From Haplosporangium gracile (Eukaryota > Mortierellomycota > Mortierellomycetes > Mortierellales > Mortierellaceae), in NCBI GenBank assembly GCA_015499985.1, contig JAAAUF010000007.1:49573-113572 (forward strand): a stretch of 64,000 nt of DNA, read 5' to 3'. A model generated the notes under the pieces. It saw only the letters and a program-made list of their open reading frames with translations, ran no database searches and was not told the origin of the DNA. Shown in pieces: positions 58,034 through 64,000 of the stretch. How positions within the stretch are numbered: position 1 is the first letter of the stretch; each line of letters starts with the position of its first letter. The translations under genes were made by a program, and so were the position numbers.

Positions 58034-58449
58034 TGTTTTGCTTGTAGTGAAAACGGTGGGTGAAGGGGGTGACTGAGAGGTATGAGTGAATGGCGAGTGT
58101 GGATGAGAGTGGGAATGAGAGATGTTACAAGTTTGTGATGTTGTTGTGGAATAAAGGGAAGGGTGGAGTTTTCCTTTTGGTTTTCATGTTTAAAAAAATG
58201 CAACAGCCCAAGTGAATTTTTTCCCTTATTTTTCGACTTTAATCCTGAACATGGGTCACAGCGACAATGAACGAAGGAATGAAGAGTGTTCATGCAGGAA
58301 CGAAACCGACAGAACAGCTCAGCAGTAACAAACGTCTTGGTAGCTAATTCCTGATAAAAATGTTGTCATTGTGGAATGTAACATTCTTACTCGCCCATTG
58401 GTGAACTCAACACGAAAGTAAGGATATCATAAAAAGGGGAGGAGTCATA

Positions 58450-58927
58450 CTATGACCTCAAATCGTTCAACGCAGTAGTAGGAATGGCCAATGCAACGGT
58501 GAGCTCGGGATGACTTGACAACTGCATCTCCTGCATTTCGGAGCCCAGATTCGAAATGATTAATGTGACATCGGATGAGGGTATGGTAGATGAAGACGAC
58601 AAAAGCGACAAGACATTGAGGGCGATCTGGAGTTGACCTTCCAGTCTGTCAGTGTTGATGGTAGCGACTTAAGTGGCTCCGGCAGGAGTATTAGTGGCAT
58701 CGATTGCCTGAAGGTGATATTTGCAGGTGCAATCAGTCTGCAATGGATTATGGGGACTGGAAGGATCCCTAGTGGTAATATTGGTAGTCTTGAATATGGT
58801 AATGTTGGCCATCGGGAGTTCCACCTGCTTGAGAACTTTTCGTCAGGCTTAGAGTCAGAAAGGTGGCAGAGCCAGAATAGCCCCAGAGCCACCGTCACAT
58901 GATGGTGACGATGGAGTCTCCCGACAT
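58450..58927 (-). pseudogene. Small membrane protein, array unit 3 (decayed)
   Basis: The start MSGDSIVTIM is closed by TGA after ten codons. Downstream, in one frame, TNTPAGAT, a TAA stop, then VATINTDRLEGQLQIALNVL aligns with SPPVATNVANGTIYTNAMGIQLQV of unit 4. It continues to MQEMQLSSHPELTVALA, the counterpart of VQEIQFSSHPRP, and stops at 58450. Two in-frame stops make it a relic. Confidence 0.6.
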
Positions 58928-59511
58928 TCTTCTTTTGAAGCCGAAGGGGTATAAAAGTGCGAGGGGAGTAGAGGTGTCATGTGGGAAGCGAGGTATTGAA
59001 AGAAAGGATAGGGCGGGGAGGAAGAAAGAGGAACAGGAGTTTTCTTCTTTCGTTGATGCCCTGTCAACAGTATCAAGTGCCCATTTGTTGAAAGAATGAA
59101 AATGCAGCATAAAATGGAACTTTCCTTTATCCCCCGCGCCTCAACTTACATAAAAATGACCTGGATTGTTGTCCTTTAAGGGCTTCCAAGCATGCAGTTG
59201 AAACGAGACGTGATCCAAGCACTCGTATATCACTCCTGAATCCTTTTGGACCGTTCATTACATGGCCGCCAGATGATAAGATAACGACAATCGACTACGC
59301 TCAATTGGGTGCCTGTCTCTGAAAAAGTGTCTGGTGGTGCTGTTTGATCCATGACGGCTAGCACATAAAAACGACCTTTCTTCCTTGTTTTTTCTTTCGT
59401 TTCCCTATAACAAATAAAAATAAATCAAATATATAAGCCAGTAAAAGGCAAAACTGTATAATCATATTAGTAATATGAGGTATAAGGGCTAGAGGATAGT
59501 TACAAAGTATG

Positions 59512-59880
59512 CTATGCGGCGCTCTTGGGTGTTGCGACTCTTTCGGCTGCAACGGCAGAAGCTGGTATAGGCGCGGCATCGTAACCAGGAACTGGTGGTG
59601 ATGCATCTTGTTGACCATTTCTAGAATAAGCCGGTGGTAAGGGCTCGTCATTCAAGGGAGGAATAGGCATACTGATGGCCACCGAAGGTGGGACCTGTAG
59701 TTCGATATCGACATTGACGATGTAAGGTGGGGCAACATTTGGATCCTCGCTGACTGGTTGTTTGGTGGCGGCATCTTTGCGGAACGACCGAGGGAGCCAC
59801 CAGAAGAGGAATCCAAAAGTTACCAGGAGGGCTACAACTATAATAACGATTTGTCCTATATTGATAGCGTCGAAGGCCAT
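59512..59880 (-). CDS. Small membrane protein with PPxY motif, array unit 2 (122 aa)
   Basis: MAFDAINIGQIVIIVVALLV opens a single transmembrane helix that ends FWWLPRSFRK, a basic stop-transfer. The tail contains APPYIVNVDIELQVPPSVAI, sharing LQV with unit 4, and DEPLPPAYSRNG, a PPxY motif that binds WW domains such as those of Rsp5-type ubiquitin ligases. I chose Met at 59880 because the longer frame upstream reads through a pyrimidine-rich leader. Architecture recalls membrane adaptors of Rsp5, but no homology is claimed. Confidence 0.6.
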   Translation of the reverse strand: MAFDAINIGQIVIIVVALLVTFGFLFWWLPRSFRKDAATKQPVSEDPNVAPPYIVNVDIELQVPPSVAISMPIPPLNDEPLPPAYSRNGQQDASPPVPGYDAAPIPASAVAAERVATPKSAA

Positions 59881-59889
59881 TTTTGTGGT

Positions 59890-60090
59890 GGAGGTGTGTG
59901 TGTGTGAAAGAGACAGGAGAAGGAGGAAGATAGAAGAAGAGAGAGAAAGGGAGGAGGAAATAGCGTGAGAGAAAGTGAGAGGGAGGAAAGAGAAAGAGTG
60001 AGAGTGAGAGAGAGTGGAAAGGAGAAACGAGAGGGAGAGGAAAGAGAGATGGAAGAAAGCAAGAGAGGAAGACAAAGCGAGAGAGAGAAC
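59890..60090. promoter_or_regulatory. GA-rich leader tract
   Basis: About 200 bases of GA-rich sequence (CT-rich in the transcribed sense) immediately upstream of unit 2. It resembles the pyrimidine-rich leaders of the carnitine acyltransferase and kelch genes. Confidence 0.4.
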
Positions 60091-60648
60091 TAAGAATCGG
60101 TGTTGGAAGAGTGAGTCGCTTGTCGTTGCGAAAACTATGTGAAAGAGACAAAAAAAAAAAGGGAAGCCTTTTAAAGCATTCTGAGCGCACTTTAAACATG
60201 GGTAAATACAAGGTGCGAATGACCCTGATTTTCGACTTTGGGGCGTGGAGACAAGTGGACTGGAAAAGCAGGATACCTTGGACGGCTGTTTGAGTTAGTC
60301 TGGTTGTGTAACACTTCCTTGAAAACGTCTCTTATTGATGAAATCGCAACTCAAAATAAAAAAAAATCCTTTTCGGCACTTTTATGAGCTTAAGAAATAT
60401 TACGATTGCGCCAGTGCGTGTTCCTGGGTTCGTGGTGATGTCCAGAAAGAAAGGAAGGGTGAGAAGGGAGGTCATGATAGCCATAGTCGATCGGTAAAAG
60501 GCAGGGGCATTGTTGCGAGATGTCGAAGGGAGGTGGCCTGTTCGCAGGCCACATGGACATGTCACTTTGTACAAGGTAACAAAGAAGGATGAGTTGAAAT
60601 AAGGTTGTGCTAGGCTGTTGTGCAACATGTGATTTTGCTTTTTTTATT

Positions 60649-61158
60649 CTAATATGTAGCCGCGATGTGTCCATAAGTAGGTCGTTCCGCAGTCGCACTT
60701 GTAGAGCTAACGGCAGGGTGTGCTGAATGCCTCGTGCTGTCAACGGAGTAAGAGTTATTATGGTAATGGTCGTGAACAAAGGAGTGAGTGATGGGACCTA
60801 GTGCCGTGGTCATCTCAGTTGGTGGTGGTGGAGAGGCGTGTTGGTAGGTTGGTGGCGGCGAGGCAACGATGGGCGAATGATCTTCTTCGCTCCCTTGGTG
60901 GATGTTCAGGATCACGGATGGATTGTTCCAGGACAGGCTCTCTGTGGGTGGGGCAAGAGAGCAGGTTGAGCTGCGGTTTGACAAGCCTCCTTGTAATGAC
61001 TGGACAGAATTGGGATTTGGCCTTGGAGTTCCTGAACGGACAAGACGACTAGATTCCCTGTTGTTATTGCAGGATGCGCATTGGAAGGCGGCGTAGAGGA
61101 AAAGGAGGACGAACAGGACACTCAAGGCGATAGTGAATCCTATGACATTTTCCGACAT
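60649..61158 (-). CDS. Small membrane protein with PPxY motif, array unit 1 (169 aa)
   Basis: MSENVIGFTIALSVLFVLLF leads into one membrane helix ending in a Cys pair (QCASCNNN). The rest is Ser/Pro-rich: SVILNIHQGSEED, then VASPPPTYQHASPPPPTEMT with a PPxY motif, and a His/Ser-rich end. It is placed first in the array by transcription order. It shares architecture with unit 2 more than with units 3, 4 and 6. Single exon, no family recognised. Confidence 0.55.
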   Translation of the reverse strand: MSENVIGFTIALSVLFVLLFLYAAFQCASCNNNRESSRLVRSGTPRPNPNSVQSLQGGLSNRSSTCSLAPPTESLSWNNPSVILNIHQGSEEDHSPIVASPPPTYQHASPPPPTEMTTALGPITHSFVHDHYHNNSYSVDSTRHSAHPAVSSTSATAERPTYGHIAATY

Positions 61159-61887
61159 GTTGTATGTTGTTAGTATTGTGGTCTAAGGCGAGTCTTAGGT
61201 TCGGTGGTGTGTTTCCTTGATGTTGGCGATGGTGTGAAGTGCTTGCTGAGTTGTGTTGAAAGAAGTGCGCGCTGTTGGTAGATATACGATGTCGATGAGT
61301 TGAGGCTGTTGATCGTTTCATTTCGTTTGGTTGGAAATGCTTGCCCTTTTAAGTAAAAAAAAAGAGAGACAAGGTTAATGGCTGTAGAGGTGTCGAAGCC
61401 GACAACGCCGGGAGTTGAGCACTTGGTGATGCATGTTGATGAGAGAAAAGTGTAGAAGTCCTGATAAACAATTCAATATAGTGGGCTTGATTACTGTTTA
61501 TCTGAAAAGACTAATAGCCTCCTCATCCATGAGAAACCATTGAACACAGCCGAAGATCGTCATAAAATTATGCACCGCCCAGTGGTCGATGCACGAGCAT
61601 GGTCAATGTTTCTAGAAGAAGGAGTATCTGTTCAATGGGGTTTGAAGGTAGTAAAGTTTTTATTACAGGTAACAAGCAAACAAAAGAAAAAATGCGGCAA
61701 CTGGTATACAAGGAGAGGAAGACGCTATGCTGGAGTGGGTTGGAGGAAAGTAAGAAAAAAAGAGGGATACAAAAAAACACACACGAAACAGGGATGGGGC
61801 TGTGGTTTTCAGTGCTGCATCAGAGGAGGGATTCAAGGGGAAACTATATGTGAACACACGCCTTTGAAAGGAGGGTGGAAACTCGAT

Positions 61888-63813
61888 TTAGCGACGACCC
61901 AATTGACCTAAAGGTAGAGTGTAGTAAGAGTTTTGGTGGTTGCTGAGATCGGCCATGGCGCAGTACCAGGCAATGCTCGAGGTGACCACACCCATTCCAC
62001 CGCCGAACTTCTGGACAATGTTGCCGGGCTCGAGATGAGCCAAGCTAGAAATAGTGCTGAAGAGATAGGTCATGCCAAGACAGAAGAATATGGCTGACGA
62101 GGCCAGGTTGGACTTCCAGGTGAGGGTCCACATCAAGAAGGTGAAGATGGTCCAGCCGAGAAGGTAGGTTCCGACGGCAGTGTTGTAGTCCTCAGGAAAG
62201 TCTGCATAGGCAGCGGCGACACCGAATGAGGGGATGAGCAAAGTGGCGTACGAGATCCAGTAGAGACCTAATGGTGATTCATAGGAGGAAAAAAATGCGG
62301 GGAACGCGTTTAGTGTGTCTGGGTCGACCAGGAGCAATAGCAATGAAGAGGATGAAGAGTCGAGCCAGATGATGTACCATAGGAGCAGAAGGTGGTGCCA
62401 CCAAAGGTGTTTCCGTTGCGGTATTCAAGCAGACCAGCAATGACCTAATGCAATTCAGAGAGGAGAACGCGAAAACAAGAGGGCGCGTTAGTGGGGCTGA
62501 CCAATGAAGATGGGCTAAATGTGGTTTGAAACCGATCGCGTAAGGACGATGTCAGCATATGGAAGGGGTAGAAATGAAAAAAGGCGGGGGAATGCAGAAA
62601 GAAAAAAATAGGCTAGTTTGCAAGCTAAATGTGCTGAGCAATTAGAGACAGAGCAAGCATAAGTGAGTTGTCTGGGGTGGTGGCATGTGTGTCGGTCTCA
62701 CTGGATGGACGAATGGGGTGGGCGTATTGGCTTAGAAGTATAAAAAGGGACCATCGGAAGAAGAGGGAAAGAAATGAACTCTCCGTCACCTCTTGAAGGA
62801 AACATCTCTCACTGGAGATATAGGACAAAAGAAGACCCCAACCGAATACAATGCGGGGAACTTTGTTTGTTTTTCTTGTTGATTTTTGTTATGGCTATTT
62901 GCGCTTGTGCGAGCGGACATCGTAATAGCAAGCCAAACAAATAAAAAAAGTAGTGCTCTCATAAAATGGGCCGGATGGATGGATGAATGGAACTGGTCAA
63001 TGGTCCGTTGTTCGTTGTTGTTTGTTGTTTTTGATGCTGCAAGCAGGTGATCTGTTTTTCGACTCTTATTTTTCGTCTTTTTATGCTCTTTGTTTCTGTT
63101 GGGGAGGAGGAATCAAGGGGAAAATCAACAAATGTTGAGGTCAAGGCGAGAAAGACACGGTCAAAAAAGGAAAATGAAAAGGCAGACTGTCTGCCGGGGN
63201 NNNNNNNNNGAGGGGAGGGGTAATGGATGGTGTGGTTAGTGGAGACTGGATGGTGAAGGAAAGGATAGGAGTGAAGAGGTGCCAGCTGACTGGCTGGTCC
63301 GCTCAGAAGCTAAAGAGACAAGGGTTTGTATGCATTGATCGTCCTCTCCCATCAATCCAGTGAAATGTTTGCTTTGCCCCCTTTTGTCAAGTAGAGGTTG
63401 AGGCTACTTGAAGGCAAAGGGGAAAGGCGGTTTGAAGTGTATTTTACCTGACCGAGGCCTCCATAGAACATGGCGGTGCCTGTGATAAAATTGCCTGGAG
63501 CGGCGGCATTGACACCGGCACGGAGGTTGTACAGACCCATGCAGAAGGCAGTCAGGGCAAAAGCGCAGAGACCGAATGGTCCAGGGTTGGGTGGAGGGGT
63601 GGTGGGCTGGAGGACGGCGTTAAGGGAGGGGTTCATGTTGACGTCCATTTGGAAGGGAGAGACGCGGACATCTTCCGGTTCGAGGTGGGCGTGGAGGGGC
63701 AATTGCTGCTGCTGCGACTGCTGTGGTTGCTGTTGTTGGTGGAGGTGGATGGGATGATCGACAAGTTGGTGGGATTGCTTCTCGAGATCAAAGATATCTT
63801 TTGAGCCAGACAT
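61888..63813 (-). CDS. Acetate/ammonia transporter family protein (GPR1/FUN34/YaaH)
   Basis: Plasma-membrane transporter for acetate or related monocarboxylates. Three exons (63813-63448, 62444-62378, 62267-61888) give 270 residues with six predicted helices. The family signature appears as NPGPFGLCAFALTAFCMGLY; GTAMFYGGLGQVIAGLLEYR and NGNTFGGTTFCSYG follow in exon 1-2, then YADFPEDYNTAVGTYLLGW and a C-terminus ENSYYT-like (HQNSYYTLPLGQLGRR). The N-terminal 50 residues carry a His/Gln-rich run (HLHQQQQPQQSQQQQLPLHA) not needed for transport. Exon 2 is only 67 bases. The first intron (about 1 kb) includes an assembly gap, so its sequence is incomplete. Acetate uptake would link to the carnitine acyltransferase in the same window, by inference. 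Confidence 0.88.
63200..63209. other. Assembly gap (10 N)
   Basis: Ten Ns following a GGGG run, inside the first intron of the acetate transporter gene. Both gaps in the window abut G-runs, suggesting sequencing drop-out. Confidence 0.98.
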
Positions 63814-64000
63814 GTTTATAGTGCTCTGACAATTGTGGAATGAAGGCGCGTTGTTTGGATGGAAGGGATATGATAATAAAGGAGTTGTAGATGTACTGTT
63901 GGGAAGGGAGGAAGAAGGAGAAGGAGTGGGGTATTAATTGAAAAGAGAGGGAAGCAGACAAGCGAGAGAGGGTATGGGAATTGCTTGTCAAAGGAAGGAG

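Noticed and set aside
1..64000. CRISPR arrays, prophage, insertion sequences or operons
   Set aside because: No regularly spaced repeats, no phage or IS genes; the sequence is eukaryotic with introns throughout.

Overview
The window looks like nuclear DNA of a filamentous fungus. The genes are split by short GT-AG introns, intergenic spacers are CT/GA-rich, microsatellites are frequent, and there are no operons or Shine-Dalgarno sites. The family mix (DUF4246, F-box/LRR proteins, kelch proteins with a membrane anchor, arrestin-like proteins, a two-hotdog acyl-CoA thioesterase) suggests Mucoromycota, most likely Mortierellaceae. That placement is inference; there is no rRNA or organelle marker. 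Two 10-N assembly gaps lie at 52600-52609 and 63200-63209.

Layout. 1-4.7 kb is gene-poor but holds a small MITE-like element (3158-3355) with 33-bp terminal inverted repeats and TA duplications. 4.7-10.8 kb (minus strand) is a tandem trio of arrestin-like genes: one intact (9285-10767) and two decayed (7269-8767, 4740-6547). Next are a membrane-anchored alpha/beta hydrolase (11488-13915, 8 exons), an empty divergent spacer, a kelch-propeller type I membrane protein (16925-20049), an unrecognised 238-aa protein (20207-21429), a broken F-box/LRR gene (22286-24203), a DUF4246 protein (24880-26496), a second F-box/LRR relic (about 26.7-27.6 kb), a 747-aa disordered protein (27979-30794), a 111-aa coiled-coil-type protein (31580-32485), a GNAT acetyltransferase (32621-33513), a carnitine acyltransferase (34410-37914) and a secreted class-2 lipase (38403-40020). 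After a 4.4-kb gene-poor stretch come calnexin (44483-46682) and a mitochondrial ACOT9-type thioesterase (47898-50675).

51-61.2 kb is the most unusual part: nine small head-to-tail units on the minus strand. Three encode proteins with acidic cysteine-rich tails ending in a CaaX box (CSIM, CIIM, CTIM). Six encode, or once encoded, short proteins with one N-terminal membrane helix and a proline/serine-rich tail; three of these share a C-terminal QE(I/M)Q(F/L)SSHP-like motif. I do not know either family, and at least two of the membrane units are broken. The window closes with a GPR1/FUN34/YaaH-type acetate transporter (61888-63813).

Together, several genes concern acyl and acetyl units (lipase, thioesterase, carnitine acyltransferase, acetate transporter), which would suit an oleaginous fungus, although clustering is not evidence of co-regulation. 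A second theme is possible WW-domain/Rsp5 ligands: PPxY or LPxY motifs occur in the arrestin-like copies, the kelch protein tail and two of the small membrane proteins.
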